A DNA stretch of 64,000 nt from an uncultured Sutterella sp. (GTDB lineage: Bacteria > Pseudomonadota > Gammaproteobacteria > Burkholderiales > Burkholderiaceae_F), in contig CALEAW010000062.1 in the NCBI GenBank assembly GCA_937943605.1, forward strand, positions 1-64,000. Reading direction: 5' to 3'. Below, one piece after another: positions 45,823 to 55,381 of this stretch (positions within the stretch are counted from its first letter, which is position 1; each line of letters starts with the position of its first letter). The notes beneath the pieces were generated by a model that ran no database searches, had not been told where the DNA came from, and saw only the letters and a list, made by a program, of their open reading frames with translations. The position numbers were made by a program, and so were the translations under genes.

Positions 45823-47121
45823 GTGACGACACTCAAATTTTCCCGACGCAAGTTGGTTGGGGCAGGTGTGGCTGCAGGCTTAATGACAACGCTACCTGCG
45901 ATGGCTGAGTTACAGGTATCTATTACTGGGGTTGGGGCAAATCAGCTACCGATCGCGGTGAAGGTATTAGAAGGCACGAGTTTAGTGGGCGAAGATCTGA
46001 GTGCTGTCATTGGTGCCGATCTTGAACGCTCTGGTGCTTTTAGACTCATTCCGACTGGCGCTGAAGGAGCTCCAGAAGACCTGAGCAAGCCAGAGAGTTT
46101 GGCTCATTGGGCTCAGGCCGGTGCGAATGCTTTGGTTGTAGGTTCGGTCAATCAATTGCCTAATGGTCGTTGGGAGGTGAAGTACTTCCTTCACGATGCA
46201 GTGTCAAGCACAATGCTCGATTCTGGACAGTTTGTGGTGAGCAAAAAGTACATTCGCATGGCTGCACACCGCGTGGCCGACCGAATCTATTCGAAGTTGA
46301 CTGGTGAGAAGCCTATGTTTGCTTCTCGTTTGGTTTATGTGTCTCAGTTGGGGCGTCGAGATTTTCGTTTGATTGTGGCCGATAGCGACGGTGCTAATCA
46401 AGAAGAAGTGCTCCGCTCTGACGAACCGATTATTTCGCCAGTTTGGTCTCCTGATGGTCGAAAGGTCGCTTATGTCAGCTTTGAACGACGTAAGCCCATC
46501 GTGTTTATTCAAGATTTGACCTCTGGTGCTCGTCACGCGATTTCTGCTTATCGTGGTAATAATTCGGCTCCTGCTTTTAGTGCAGATGGTCAAATGATGG
46601 CCGTCGCCCTTTCAAGAGATGGGGTTACACAGGTCTATTTGATGAGAGCTGATGGGACTGGATTACGTCGATTTACGAGAAGTTTTGGTATTGATACGGA
46701 GCCGGTCTTCTCTAGCGATAACCGTTGGCTGTACTTTACAAGTGATCGCGGAGGTGCCCCTCAGATTTATCGTCAGTTGTTAGACGGTAGCGCACCTGCC
46801 GAACGCGTCACTTTTGGATCTAGCTATGCGATTAGTCCGAGCATTAGCCCGGACGGTAACACATTGGCTTATATTTCACGTATTAATGGTAAGTTCCGCA
46901 CGGCTGTGATGGATTTGACTACGGGACAAAGTACTCTAGTCTCTACGACAGACCGCGATGAATCACCATCTTTTGCACCGAACGGTCGCTTCTTGGTTTA
47001 TGCCACGGAGGAACGTGGTCGTGGCGTTTTAGGTACGGCCTCGATTGATGGTCGTCTTATGACGCGATTGACTGGAAAGGGAGATATCAGAGAACCTTGC
47101 TGGGGTCCGATTCTACCTTAA
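45823..47121 (+). CDS. tolB: Tol-Pal system protein TolB
   Basis: TolB is the periplasmic beta-propeller that links Pal to TolA during envelope constriction at division. Starting at GTG 45823, with a GGGAG box seven bases upstream, the protein has 432 residues: a signal peptide ending PAMA, the N-terminal TolB domain (about 30-160), and WD40-like repeats with PVWSPDGRKVAYVS-type motifs. The signal contains SRRKLV at residues 7-12, resembling a twin-arginine (Tat) motif, which is unusual for TolB. The longer frame from 45733 lies across the hairpins and was rejected. Confidence 0.94.
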   Translation: MTTLKFSRRKLVGAGVAAGLMTTLPAMAELQVSITGVGANQLPIAVKVLEGTSLVGEDLSAVIGADLERSGAFRLIPTGAEGAPEDLSKPESLAHWAQAGANALVVGSVNQLPNGRWEVKYFLHDAVSSTMLDSGQFVVSKKYIRMAAHRVADRIYSKLTGEKPMFASRLVYVSQLGRRDFRLIVADSDGANQEEVLRSDEPIISPVWSPDGRKVAYVSFERRKPIVFIQDLTSGARHAISAYRGNNSAPAFSADGQMMAVALSRDGVTQVYLMRADGTGLRRFTRSFGIDTEPVFSSDNRWLYFTSDRGGAPQIYRQLLDGSAPAERVTFGSSYAISPSISPDGNTLAYISRINGKFRTAVMDLTTGQSTLVSTTDRDESPSFAPNGRFLVYATEERGRGVLGTASIDGRLMTRLTGKGDIREPCWGPILP

Positions 47122-47169
47122 CCTACTCACTATAAAAATCATCCTTACTAATAAGATAGGAAAGACATC

Positions 47170-47697
47170 ATGTCGTTCTCTTGGAAAGTTCTCGCAGCTT
47201 CGGCTGCTGTTGCTGCTCTGTTGAGTGGTTGCTCTTCCGTCTCTCTTGACGAAGGTGCTAAGTCTGGTACGTTGGCTGGCAGTCAGGTTGAAGGTCAGGA
47301 AGCGGTGAATCCGTTCACGGATCCGAATAATCCGCTTTCTCAGCGCTCTGTTTACTTTGCCTTTGACTCCTATGAAGTGGCGCCTGAATATATGCGTAAT
47401 GTTGAAGCGCATGCTCGTTGGCTGGTTGCCAATCCTGGTGTGAATATTGTTATTCAGGGCAATACCGACGAACGTGGCGGTCGCGAATACAACTTGGCTT
47501 TGGGTCAGAAGCGCTCTGAAGCTGTGAAGCAACGTTTGCAGTTGCTCGGTGTGCCGGCCGATCGTATCGAAGCCGTTTCTTTCGGTCGTGAAAAACCGTT
47601 GGCTTTTGGGCATAGCGAAGAAGCATGGGCTCAGAACCGTCGTGCCGATATCGTTTATCCTACCGAAGTAACGGCTGATAAGCCTGCTGCTAAGTAA
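47170..47697 (+). CDS. pal: Peptidoglycan-associated lipoprotein Pal
   Basis: Pal anchors the outer membrane to peptidoglycan and binds TolB. The 175-residue lipoprotein has a signal ending LLSGC with lipidated C21, a short linker, and an OmpA-like domain (about 65-170) with the diaminopimelate-binding GNTDERGGREYN block and LGQKRSEAVKQRL. Length matches the family. Codon use is highly biased, as expected for an abundant protein. Confidence 0.97.
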   Translation: MSFSWKVLAASAAVAALLSGCSSVSLDEGAKSGTLAGSQVEGQEAVNPFTDPNNPLSQRSVYFAFDSYEVAPEYMRNVEAHARWLVANPGVNIVIQGNTDERGGREYNLALGQKRSEAVKQRLQLLGVPADRIEAVSFGREKPLAFGHSEEAWAQNRRADIVYPTEVTADKPAAK

Positions 47698-47726
47698 GGA
47701 TAAGCGCTATCAACGATAGCCAAATT

Positions 47727-47767
47727 AGCCGGACGTTGCTTAAATCAGGCACGGCCGGCTGTTTTTT
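47727..47767 (+). terminator. Possible terminator between pal and cpoB
   Basis: AGCCGG (47727-47732) pairs with CCGGCT (47755-47760), followed by GTTTTTT. It may partly separate pal from cpoB. The short stem makes read-through likely. Confidence 0.55.
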
Positions 47768-47819
47768 GTCCGTTCTTTATGGGTGTGAAAATCGAGTCGC
47801 CCCTTCACTGGAGTGTTGT

Positions 47820-48545
47820 ATGACCATGAGATTGACGATGGCCCGTTTGGGGGCTCTGACAGTGCTGGCTAGCATTGCTAGTGGCGCGATGGCATTCGCG
47901 GATGATGATGCGCGACGCGCGATTTTAGATTTGCGTGCACAAGTACAGGCGTTAGAAGAACAGCTAACAAATACGCAAATGACCTTTGTGAATCGCCTGG
48001 ATAGTTTGCAGAATCAAAATCGAGTCTTAACAGGCAAGGTTGAAGAGTTGACAAACGCCCTGAATATGGAAAAGCGTAGTAATCGTCAGCTTTATGCCAA
48101 TATCGATGAGCGCGTAGGTAAATTTGAGCCTAAAGAAATTGAAGTCAATGGTGAAAAGTTTAAGGTGATGCCTCAAGAGCAGGCTGCCTATGATGCCGCT
48201 GTTGAAAGTCTTAAGGCAGGAGACTACAAGGACGCCTTGAAACGCTTCACGAAGTTTGTGACTGATTGGGAAAGCTCTCCATATCGTGCGGACGCCCTAT
48301 ATTGGCGTGGTTCTTGTCATTTTGCACTTGAGCAGTATAAGAGTACGATCAATGTGCAAAATCAATTGATTAAAGAGTATCCAAAGCATAGCCGTGTGCC
48401 GGATGCGATGATTTCGGTGGCGTCGGCTCAGGCTTCTTTAGGCAACGTTAAGGCCGCAGCGGCTACACTCAAAAAAGTGATCAAGCAATTCCCTGATTCT
48501 GAAGCCTCTAAATCGGCTAATCAACTTTTGAAGACTTTAAAGTAA
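47820..48545 (+). CDS. cpoB: Cell division coordinator CpoB (YbgF)
   Basis: CpoB couples peptidoglycan synthesis to Tol-driven outer-membrane constriction. From the ATG at 47820 (GGAG box six bases upstream) the protein has 241 residues: a signal peptide ending near MAFA, a coiled-coil trimerisation segment rich in Leu, Gln and Asn (about 30-90), and C-terminal TPR repeats (about 120-240). The frame open from 47736 covers the pal terminator and lacks a signal peptide, so it was not used. It ends the Tol-Pal cluster. tolQ, tolR and tolA are not in the window. Confidence 0.93.
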   Translation: MTMRLTMARLGALTVLASIASGAMAFADDDARRAILDLRAQVQALEEQLTNTQMTFVNRLDSLQNQNRVLTGKVEELTNALNMEKRSNRQLYANIDERVGKFEPKEIEVNGEKFKVMPQEQAAYDAAVESLKAGDYKDALKRFTKFVTDWESSPYRADALYWRGSCHFALEQYKSTINVQNQLIKEYPKHSRVPDAMISVASAQASLGNVKAAAATLKKVIKQFPDSEASKSANQLLKTLK

Positions 48546-48574
48546 GAGTTTATTCAACTAGTGAGTGTCAGGCT

Positions 48575-48737
48575 ATAGGCGAAGCCTATGGGATAATGGC
48601 TTCAACGAGTGTTAGACCAGAAATTGAAGTGCTTGGTGACAAGCTACGATGTTTCTCCAATATCTGAACCTCAAATTTCGAATGGAAGTCTTGTTACAAT
48701 GACCGTGGAAGGTGTCACAAGCATTTGTTGACACCTT
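48575..48737 (+). other. Structured gap ahead of the malic enzyme gene
   Basis: The 254 bases between cpoB and maeA hold three simple hairpins: ATAGGC-gaa-GCCTAT (48575-48589), GCTTG-GTGA-CAAGC with a GNRA-type loop (48631-48644), and a 9-bp perfect stem, AAGGTGTCA/TGACACCTT (48709-48717 with 48729-48737). A TACAAT (48695-48700) lies just before the last one. No long reading frame and no known riboswitch pattern was recognised. Confidence 0.45.
48695..48700 (+). promoter_or_regulatory. Possible -10 element of maeA
   Basis: TACAAT about 100 bases before the start codon would place the transcript start just ahead of the 48709-48737 hairpin. No convincing -35 box is present. Confidence 0.35.
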
Positions 48738-48799
48738 CAGTACCTTATAACTGCCCGGACAATTTTGTACCCCGTGGAGTTTTTTCAAAAGAAGGACTT

Positions 48800-50422
48800 A
48801 TGACTGATTTCAAGCAAGTTCGCGGTGCTGATCTGCTCCGCAATCCGCAGTTCAACCGCGCCGATGCCTTTACTCAGGAAGAACGTGACGAAAAGGGACT
48901 TCGTGGTCTTCTTCCACCTGCCGTGACGACTAAGGAACTGCAGGTTCAGCGTATGCTTGCGTTGCTCGACCGTTGCCCGACTGCTCTCGACAAGTTCTTG
49001 ATGCTTGATAGTCTTCACGCAACCGATGAAGATCTCTACTTTAAGCTTTTAATCGAACACATTGATGACTTCATGCCGGTGGTTTACACGCCGACGGTTG
49101 GCGAAGTTTGCCAGAAGTTCAGTCATATCTACCGCTATCCTCGTGGCGCCTTTATCTCGATTAACGACAAGGGTCGCGTGGGTGAAATTATCGATAACTT
49201 ACCGAACGAAGAAGTGGATGTGATCGTTGTGACCGACGGTCAGCGTATCCTCGGCTTGGGTGACCTGGGTGTGAACGGCATGGGCATTCCTTGCGGCAAG
49301 TTGTCTCTTTATACGGCTTGTGCTGGTATCGCTCCGGAAAAGACGCTTCCTGTGACGATTGACGTTGGCACCAACAACCAGGACAACCTGAATGATCCGC
49401 TTTATCTTGGTTTGCGCCAGGAACGTGTGACTGGCGAAGCTTATGACGAACTGATTGAAGAGTTCATGACGGAAGCTCGCCGTCGTTGGCCGAACGTTTT
49501 GATCCAGTTTGAAGACTTTGGCAATAATCACGCGTTTGATTTGTTGGCTCGATACAAGGATCAGTGCCTGTGCTTTAATGACGACATTCAGGGCACGGCA
49601 ACAGTGGCTGTGACGGGTGTGTATTCTGCTCTTCGCGTGACGAAGCAGAAGCTCTCTGATCAGCGTTTCCTCTTCTTGGGCGCTGGTGAGGCTGCCACGG
49701 GTATCGCCGAATTGTTGGTTGATGCTATGGTCGCTGAAGGCATGGATCGTGCTGAGGCTTTGACGCATTGCTGCCTCTTTGACTCTAAGGGTCTCGTGAC
49801 GTCGACTCGTGGTGATAAGTTGGCTCACAACAAGGTGCCATTTGCTCATGACTTGCCAAATTGCAAGACGTTTATCGAAGCAGTTCGCGCTTTGCGTCCG
49901 ACTGGTATTATCGGCGTGGCAGCCCAGCCTGGTGCCTTTAATGCTGAAGTTCTTCATGAGATGGCTGAAATCAACGAACGCCCGATTGTGTTCGCGCTTT
50001 CGAATCCGACGTCTCGTGCCGAATGTGATGCGGAAACTGCTTATCGTGAAACGAACGGTCGTGCGCTCTTTGCGTCTGGCTCTCCGTTTGCTCCCGTCAC
50101 GTTTGGTGAAAAGACCTTTGTGCCGCGTCAGGGTAACAACAGCTACGTCTTCCCTGGTTTGGGGTTAGGCGCAGTGTTTGCTAAGGCTCGTTGTATGCCG
50201 ACCGGTATGTTCTTGGCAACCTCTCGTGCTTTGGCTGAATTCGTGAGCGAATCTGATCTTGAACAAGGTTCTCTCTATCCGCCACTGTCGATGGTTCGTG
50301 AAGTCTCTGTCAAGATTGGTGCTACCGTTGCTAAGTATGCTTATGACAATGGTCTGGCCAATAATGAACGTCCGGAAGACATTGAAGACGCTGTTCGTGC
50401 CTTCATGTATGATCCGAACTAA
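48800..50422 (+). CDS. maeA: NAD-dependent malic enzyme (oxaloacetate-decarboxylating)
   Basis: This 540-residue malic enzyme converts malate to pyruvate and CO2. It is the long, eukaryotic-like MaeA/SfcA form with N-terminal malic domain (VVYTPTVGEVCQ, then RGAFIS), GLGDLGVNGMGIP, the metal and catalytic region IQFEDFGNNHAF, CFNDDIQGTA and the Rossmann motif LGAGEAATGIA. The ATG at 48800 has an AGAAGGA box. A TTG further up (48725) was rejected. Codon use is strongly biased, suggesting high expression, in line with an organic- or amino-acid-based metabolism. Confidence 0.95.
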   Translation: MTDFKQVRGADLLRNPQFNRADAFTQEERDEKGLRGLLPPAVTTKELQVQRMLALLDRCPTALDKFLMLDSLHATDEDLYFKLLIEHIDDFMPVVYTPTVGEVCQKFSHIYRYPRGAFISINDKGRVGEIIDNLPNEEVDVIVVTDGQRILGLGDLGVNGMGIPCGKLSLYTACAGIAPEKTLPVTIDVGTNNQDNLNDPLYLGLRQERVTGEAYDELIEEFMTEARRRWPNVLIQFEDFGNNHAFDLLARYKDQCLCFNDDIQGTATVAVTGVYSALRVTKQKLSDQRFLFLGAGEAATGIAELLVDAMVAEGMDRAEALTHCCLFDSKGLVTSTRGDKLAHNKVPFAHDLPNCKTFIEAVRALRPTGIIGVAAQPGAFNAEVLHEMAEINERPIVFALSNPTSRAECDAETAYRETNGRALFASGSPFAPVTFGEKTFVPRQGNNSYVFPGLGLGAVFAKARCMPTGMFLATSRALAEFVSESDLEQGSLYPPLSMVREVSVKIGATVAKYAYDNGLANNERPEDIEDAVRAFMYDPN

Positions 50423-50448
50423 GCTGGCGTCTTAAACGAGATCTTTTG

Positions 50449-50498
50449 AATGCCTTCGTTATCGTTCAATAGATGGACGATAAGGGAGGCATTTTTTT
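50449..50498 (+). terminator. Terminator after maeA
   Basis: AATGCCT (50449-50455) pairs with AGGCATT (50486-50492), and an inner GTTATCGT/ACGATAA stem extends the hairpin. Seven T follow. The next start codon, for scpA, is only a few bases away. Confidence 0.85.
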
Positions 50499-50504
50499 CG
50501 CACG

Positions 50505-51383
50505 ATGGATAGTACATATCAACTCAAGACAAGAGGCGTTGATGAAGGTACCGAGGGGCTGATTCTGGCTCGCTTGTATGGTGAGCCTTTGTCAACATGC
50601 CCAGAAGGGTTATACATCCCTCCAGAGGCACTACGTATCTTCTTAACTAGCTTTGAAGGGCCGCTGGATCTGCTTTTGTATCTGATTAGAAAACAGAAGT
50701 TTGACATCATGGATATTCCGATGGCTGAGCTTACAGAGCAGTACATGCGCTATGTGGATCTTGTTCGCGAAAATGATCTTGAGCTTGCGGCCGCTTATCT
50801 TGTGATGTCTGCAACGCTGATGCAAATTAAGAGTCGTTTATTATTGCCTTCAGTGCGTGTTCACGATGGCGAAGAAGTTGAGGATCCTCGAGCCGAACTT
50901 ATGCGTCGACTCGAAGCGTATGAACAAATCCGAGCGGCGGCTTTGCGGATGCAGGCCTTACCTCGTATTGATCGAGACTTTCATATAGCGTCTGCTGATC
51001 TTAATGTGCCTAAGGAGGTGCCATTGCCTGAGGTTAAGGCTCAGGAGTTGGTATCGGCTTGGAAAGATGTGGTGAGGCGATTACGGCTTCGTGATCGCCA
51101 TAAGGTCAGTAGGCAAGAGCTTTCTGTTCGAGAGCATATGTCTGCGCTTCTACGTATGTTGAGACAGCAAACGATGGTGACGCTTTCTATGTTATGGGAG
51201 CAGACGCCAGATCGTGAGTCACAGACAGTGTGGTTTTTGGCGATGTTGGAGTTAGCCAAAGAGGAAATGGTCATATTGACACAGGCTGAGCCTTATGCAC
51301 CGATCTACATCACGCTACCTGAGGGCAGTGATGAGGTTGTGTTACGCTGTCCAGATCCACTCAATACAGGGTTATTTAGCTAA
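50505..51383 (+). CDS. scpA: Segregation and condensation protein A
   Basis: ScpA is the kleisin that bridges SMC heads in chromosome condensation. The 292-residue protein carries the family phrase LTSFEGPLDLLLYLIRKQKFDI at about residues 47-68 and the LAAAYLVMSATLMQIKSRLLLP segment, with a C-terminal winged helix. An N-terminal 45-residue lead precedes the conserved domain. scpB and smc are not adjacent. The gene stands alone between two terminators. Confidence 0.93.
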   Translation: MDSTYQLKTRGVDEGTEGLILARLYGEPLSTCPEGLYIPPEALRIFLTSFEGPLDLLLYLIRKQKFDIMDIPMAELTEQYMRYVDLVRENDLELAAAYLVMSATLMQIKSRLLLPSVRVHDGEEVEDPRAELMRRLEAYEQIRAAALRMQALPRIDRDFHIASADLNVPKEVPLPEVKAQELVSAWKDVVRRLRLRDRHKVSRQELSVREHMSALLRMLRQQTMVTLSMLWEQTPDRESQTVWFLAMLELAKEEMVILTQAEPYAPIYITLPEGSDEVVLRCPDPLNTGLFS

Positions 51384-51386
51384 TGA

Positions 51387-51419
51387 AAAAGGGGATTGAA
51401 TTGCTCAATCCCCTTTTTC
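51387..51419. terminator. Bidirectional terminator between scpA and the SulP gene
   Basis: A perfect 14-bp stem (AAAAAGGGGATTGA at 51387-51400 with 51406-51419) around a 5-base loop, with A and T tracts on either side, serves both convergent genes. Confidence 0.95.
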
Positions 51420-51422
51420 TAA

Positions 51423-53168
51423 TTAGGCTTCACCTAAAAGCGCTCGCTTCGCAGCTGCTTTCTCATCTTGTTCTTTTAAGACGACTTTTGCTCTTGCCAT
51501 AGCGAATTCCATGTTTGGAACTAAATTAGCGCCAAGTTGTTGTGCGATACCCGTACGTTTTAGCTGGGCTAAGGGGTGACCCGAGGCACCAGCAATGATC
51601 AATTCGTGATTGTGACGATGTAAAGCACGGACAAAGACTTCAATCTGATCCATGGCCGAGTTGTCAATGTTCAGCAAGTCCGTAAAGTCCAAAACGACAA
51701 TACGAGCAGCAGCAGATGAGGTGATACGCGTCGGATCCGTGACGTGTTCAAGTTTAGAAACCGAGCCAAAGAAGAGGGCCCCCTTAATGTGCCAAGCTTC
51801 AACTGTATCAGGTACGTCGAATGGTAAGGTAACGGGGTCGACGACGGTGAGGTTGTTCATGCGCATTAAGAAGAATACGCACGCGACAACCAAGCCAAAC
51901 TGAACAGCTACGGTCAAGTCAAAGATCACGGTTAAGAAGAACGTGATCAAGAGCGTTGCCTTATAGGAGAGGGTCATTTGACGTAAGCGTAAGAATTCAC
52001 GCCAATTTCCCATATTCCAAGCAACGAAGACCAAGATCGCAGCAAGTGCGCAGAGCGGAATGTTACTTGCTAGCGGTGCGGCGGCCAAAATGACCACGAG
52101 CAACGTGGCGGCATGAACCATGCCAGCAACCGGAGAGAAGGCACCTGACTTGATGTTAGTCACCGTACGGGCGATGGTACCCGTTGCCGGAATCCCGCCG
52201 AAGAAGGGAACGACCATGTTGGCAATACCTTGGCCCATCAATTCTTGATTGGGATCGTGACGGTCGTCGGTCATCGTATCGGCAACACGGGCACAGAGCA
52301 AACTTTCAATGGAGCCAAGTACAGCAATCGTGATCATTGGGCCAATCATCTGCTTCGCGGTTTCCCATTCGAGATCAGGGATTTGCAAGCTAGGCAAAGA
52401 CTGAGGAATGCCACCGAATTTGGAGCCGATTGTTTCGACGGGTATGTTGAAAAGTGTCACCACAACCGTAGAAAGCACAAGAACAACTACCGTACCAGGC
52501 AGGTGAGCTAGCCAACGCTTCCACTGAGGACCGCTCATCTGATAGCCCTTTGGCCAGAACTTGATAATAAGGAAGCTCGTAAGCGCGATGCCTAAAGCCC
52601 AGAAGTTCACTGTGTTAATGTGAGTGGCAATCGTATTGATTTGGCCAAAGAAGTCTGCAGGCATCTTGCTGACAGTGAGCCCTAGGAAATCTTTGATCTG
52701 CTGTAAGCCAATCATCACGGCAATACCGTTGGTAAAGCCAATGACGATCGAGACGGGGATGAACTTAATAAAACCCCCGATTTTGAAGAGCCCCATGAAA
52801 AAGAGGAGCACGCCAGAACCGAGTGTAGCGAGCATTAAATTGCCCAAGCCGTATTGGGCAATGATGCCGTAGATGATAACGACAAACGCACCCGCAGGGC
52901 CACCAATCTGTACACGACAGCCGCCAAGTAGCGAGATTAAAAAGCCTGCGATGATTGCGGTATAAAGCCCAGATTCTGGCGGAACGCCAGAGGCAATACC
53001 GAAAGCCATAGCAAGAGGGAGTGCGACCATACCCACAGTTAACCCAGCGGAAATATCGCGGGAAAGCATATGGGAGTCATATTCCTTCAAACTGTTGAGA
53101 AGGACGGGATGGAATTTGGCCAGTGGAACATGATGCATGAATTCACGGGCCGCTTCTTTAAAACTCAT
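51423..53168 (-). CDS. SulP-family anion transporter with STAS domain
   Basis: This 581-residue SLC26/SulP permease has about 12-14 membrane segments (residues about 35-440), the LTVGMVALPLAMAFGIASGVPPESGLYTA family signature near the N-terminus, GGCRVQIGGPAGAF, and a C-terminal cytoplasmic STAS domain (about 460-560). SulP proteins carry sulfate, bicarbonate or dicarboxylates with H+ or Na+. The sequence alone does not fix the substrate. No carbonic anhydrase or sulfate-assimilation gene is adjacent. It lies downstream of metG on the same strand but is separated by a terminator, so it is probably transcribed alone. Confidence 0.92.
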   Translation of the reverse strand: MSFKEAAREFMHHVPLAKFHPVLLNSLKEYDSHMLSRDISAGLTVGMVALPLAMAFGIASGVPPESGLYTAIIAGFLISLLGGCRVQIGGPAGAFVVIIYGIIAQYGLGNLMLATLGSGVLLFFMGLFKIGGFIKFIPVSIVIGFTNGIAVMIGLQQIKDFLGLTVSKMPADFFGQINTIATHINTVNFWALGIALTSFLIIKFWPKGYQMSGPQWKRWLAHLPGTVVVLVLSTVVVTLFNIPVETIGSKFGGIPQSLPSLQIPDLEWETAKQMIGPMITIAVLGSIESLLCARVADTMTDDRHDPNQELMGQGIANMVVPFFGGIPATGTIARTVTNIKSGAFSPVAGMVHAATLLVVILAAAPLASNIPLCALAAILVFVAWNMGNWREFLRLRQMTLSYKATLLITFFLTVIFDLTVAVQFGLVVACVFFLMRMNNLTVVDPVTLPFDVPDTVEAWHIKGALFFGSVSKLEHVTDPTRITSSAAARIVVLDFTDLLNIDNSAMDQIEVFVRALHRHNHELIIAGASGHPLAQLKRTGIAQQLGANLVPNMEFAMARAKVVLKEQDEKAAAKRALLGEA

Positions 53169-53211
53169 GACAATGAAAGTGAGGGGTCAGTAAAATTAGT
53201 TAATTGTAAGA

Positions 53212-53243
53212 AAAGGCACCCTCCTTGAGGAGAGGGTGCCTTT
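53212..53243 (-). terminator. Terminator of metG
   Basis: AAAGGCACCCTC (53212-53223) pairs with GAGGGTGCCTTT (53232-53243). On the minus strand it is followed by TTTTCTT. It lies 55 bases past the metG stop and just before the SulP start. Confidence 0.9.
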
Positions 53244-53297
53244 GTTCAATCGCAAGTAATCTTGAAATAATTGCTTAATTGAGCAAATAAATTCAAA

Positions 53298-55355
53298 TTA
53301 TCGGATGCGCATCCCCGGAATAGCGCCTGCGTGAGGTTCAAGAACGAATAGTCCTAAAGACTTATCGTCGGCATCTGAGGCTGCTAAAACCATGCCTTCG
53401 GAGATCCCGAAGCGCATCTTGCGAGGTGCAAGGTTGGCAATCATAACCGTTAAACGGCCCTCAAGGTCGGTGGGCTTGTAAGCGCTACGAATGCCAGAGA
53501 AGACATTACGGGTACGACCTTCACCAAGATCAAGTGTCAGACGCAACAGTTTGTTGGCACCTTCAACTTCTTCGCATTTAACAATCTTAGCGACGCGAAG
53601 ATCGATCTTTGAGAAGTCATCAATCGTGCATTCTGGAGCGATTGCTTCACCGCCCGGAAGAACGGGTTCAGGTTCTGGGGCTTTTTCAGGGACTAGGGCA
53701 TTCAGTTGCTTTTCCATATCCACGCGTTGCATGAGATGTTTGAAGGCCTTAATTGGGTTAGAGGCGGTTAAGGGGGTGTTGACGTTAGACCAGGTCAACG
53801 GCTCAATCGAGAGGAAGTCCTCGACACGCTGAGCTGTAGCTGGCAAAACCGGCTTGAGGTAAAGCGTAAGCAGGCGGAAACCTTCGAGTGCGATCGAAGA
53901 CACGCGGTGGAGATCAGCTTGACGTTCAGGATTCTTAGAAAGTTCCCACGGCTTTTCCTGGTCAACGAATTCGTTGATCTTGTCGGCAAGCTCCATCACA
54001 ACGCGCGTAGCGCGAGCAAATTCACGCACTTCATAGAAGTGCTTGATTTCGTTAGCGCGACTACGAATGGTTTCCAATAGCGGATCATTCATTGCGTTGT
54101 CATCGATGCGACCTTCAAATTTCTTGAAGATAAAACCTGCTGCGCGACTAGCGATGTTGACATACTTACCGATCAAGTCGGAGTTGACACGTTGAGCGAA
54201 GTCAGCCTTGGTAAAGTCAACGTCTTCAACGCGGGAATTCATCTTGGCGGCGAGATAGTAACGAAGCCACTCTGCGTCCATGCCGAGTTCAAGATATTCC
54301 AGCGGAGAGATGCCAGTGCCGCGGCTCTTACTCATCTTTTCGCCGTTCACCGTCATAAAGCCATGTGCGTTCACATGATCAGGTACGCGGAAGGGCTTGC
54401 CAGCAAAATGAAGCATGGCTGGCCAGAACAACGTATGGAAATAAATGATGTCCTTACCGATGAAATGGATTTGTTCAGTGTTTTCGTCACGAAGGATGTC
54501 TTCGAAAGATAAATTGTTTTTGGCGCAATAAGCCTTGAGAGACGCCAAGTAACCGACAGGCGCGTCAAGCCAAACGTAGAAATACTTGCCTGGCGCATCA
54601 GGGATCGCGATGCCGAAATAAGGTTCGTCACGAGAGATGTCCCAGTCAGAGAGATTGCCGTCTTCGCCCAACCATTCACGGTCCTTAGCTAAGACTTCTT
54701 GTTGAACACGTGGTAAACCATCCTTACCCGTGCCATTCGTCCAGTCACGCAAGAACTTCACGCACTGCGGATCAGACAACTTGAAGAAATAGTGCGTAGA
54801 GCGACGGATTTCAGGACGAGAACCAGATAACGTGGAGTACGGATTAACGACTTCCATCGGGGAGTACACTGCCGAGCATTTTTCGCAGTTGTCGCCGTAC
54901 TGATCTTCTGCGCCGCAACGCGGGCAGGTCCCCTTGATGAAACGGTCAGCAAGGAACATGCCTTTGACCGTGTCATAGTATTGTTCGATGTCCTTGGTGT
55001 AAATCAGGCCTGCGTCCTTGAGACGGCGATAGATTTCCTGACTTAATTCATGATTTTCAGGTGCATCGGTGCTGTGCCAATGGTCGAAGCTGATGTGAAA
55101 ACCATCCAGATATTGCTTGCGACCCGCTGCAATTTCAGCGACGAAAGCTTGAGGGGTGATGCCACGCTTTTGAGCAGCGATCATGATCGGGGCGCCATGC
55201 ACATCGTCAGCCCCAACAAAGTGGACCTTATTGCCGGCCATTCGCTCGTGACGCACCCAGATATCAGCCTGGATGTACTCCATGATGTGCCCCATGTGGA
55301 AAGCGCCGTTTGCGTATGGCAATGCTGTCGTGACAAAAAGATTTCGCTGACTCAT
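53298..55355 (-). CDS. metG: Methionyl-tRNA synthetase
   Basis: MetG charges elongator and initiator tRNA-Met. The 685-residue protein has the class-I HIGH-type motif as HMGH, the zinc-knuckle cysteines CPRCG...NCEKC, the KMSKS loop, an anticodon-binding helical domain, and the C-terminal tRNA-binding OB domain ([20 protein letters not shown]) that dimerises the enzyme. Length is standard for the long form. A terminator-like hairpin lies only about 33 bases upstream of its ATG on the coding strand (55390-55408), so attenuation is possible. Confidence 0.97.
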   Translation of the reverse strand: MSQRNLFVTTALPYANGAFHMGHIMEYIQADIWVRHERMAGNKVHFVGADDVHGAPIMIAAQKRGITPQAFVAEIAAGRKQYLDGFHISFDHWHSTDAPENHELSQEIYRRLKDAGLIYTKDIEQYYDTVKGMFLADRFIKGTCPRCGAEDQYGDNCEKCSAVYSPMEVVNPYSTLSGSRPEIRRSTHYFFKLSDPQCVKFLRDWTNGTGKDGLPRVQQEVLAKDREWLGEDGNLSDWDISRDEPYFGIAIPDAPGKYFYVWLDAPVGYLASLKAYCAKNNLSFEDILRDENTEQIHFIGKDIIYFHTLFWPAMLHFAGKPFRVPDHVNAHGFMTVNGEKMSKSRGTGISPLEYLELGMDAEWLRYYLAAKMNSRVEDVDFTKADFAQRVNSDLIGKYVNIASRAAGFIFKKFEGRIDDNAMNDPLLETIRSRANEIKHFYEVREFARATRVVMELADKINEFVDQEKPWELSKNPERQADLHRVSSIALEGFRLLTLYLKPVLPATAQRVEDFLSIEPLTWSNVNTPLTASNPIKAFKHLMQRVDMEKQLNALVPEKAPEPEPVLPGGEAIAPECTIDDFSKIDLRVAKIVKCEEVEGANKLLRLTLDLGEGRTRNVFSGIRSAYKPTDLEGRLTVMIANLAPRKMRFGISEGMVLAASDADDKSLGLFVLEPHAGAIPGMRIR

Positions 55356-55381
55356 CGTCGTGTTTGATCCGAAAGTTAAAT

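Noticed and set aside
48725..48799. Upstream TTG start for the malic enzyme
   Set aside because: It has no ribosome-binding site and lies inside a hairpin. The ATG at 48800 has an AGAAGGA box and fits the family N-terminus.
49199..49957. A 252-residue minus-strand open frame inside maeA
   Set aside because: Same cause as in purH: codon bias of a highly expressed gene on the other strand.
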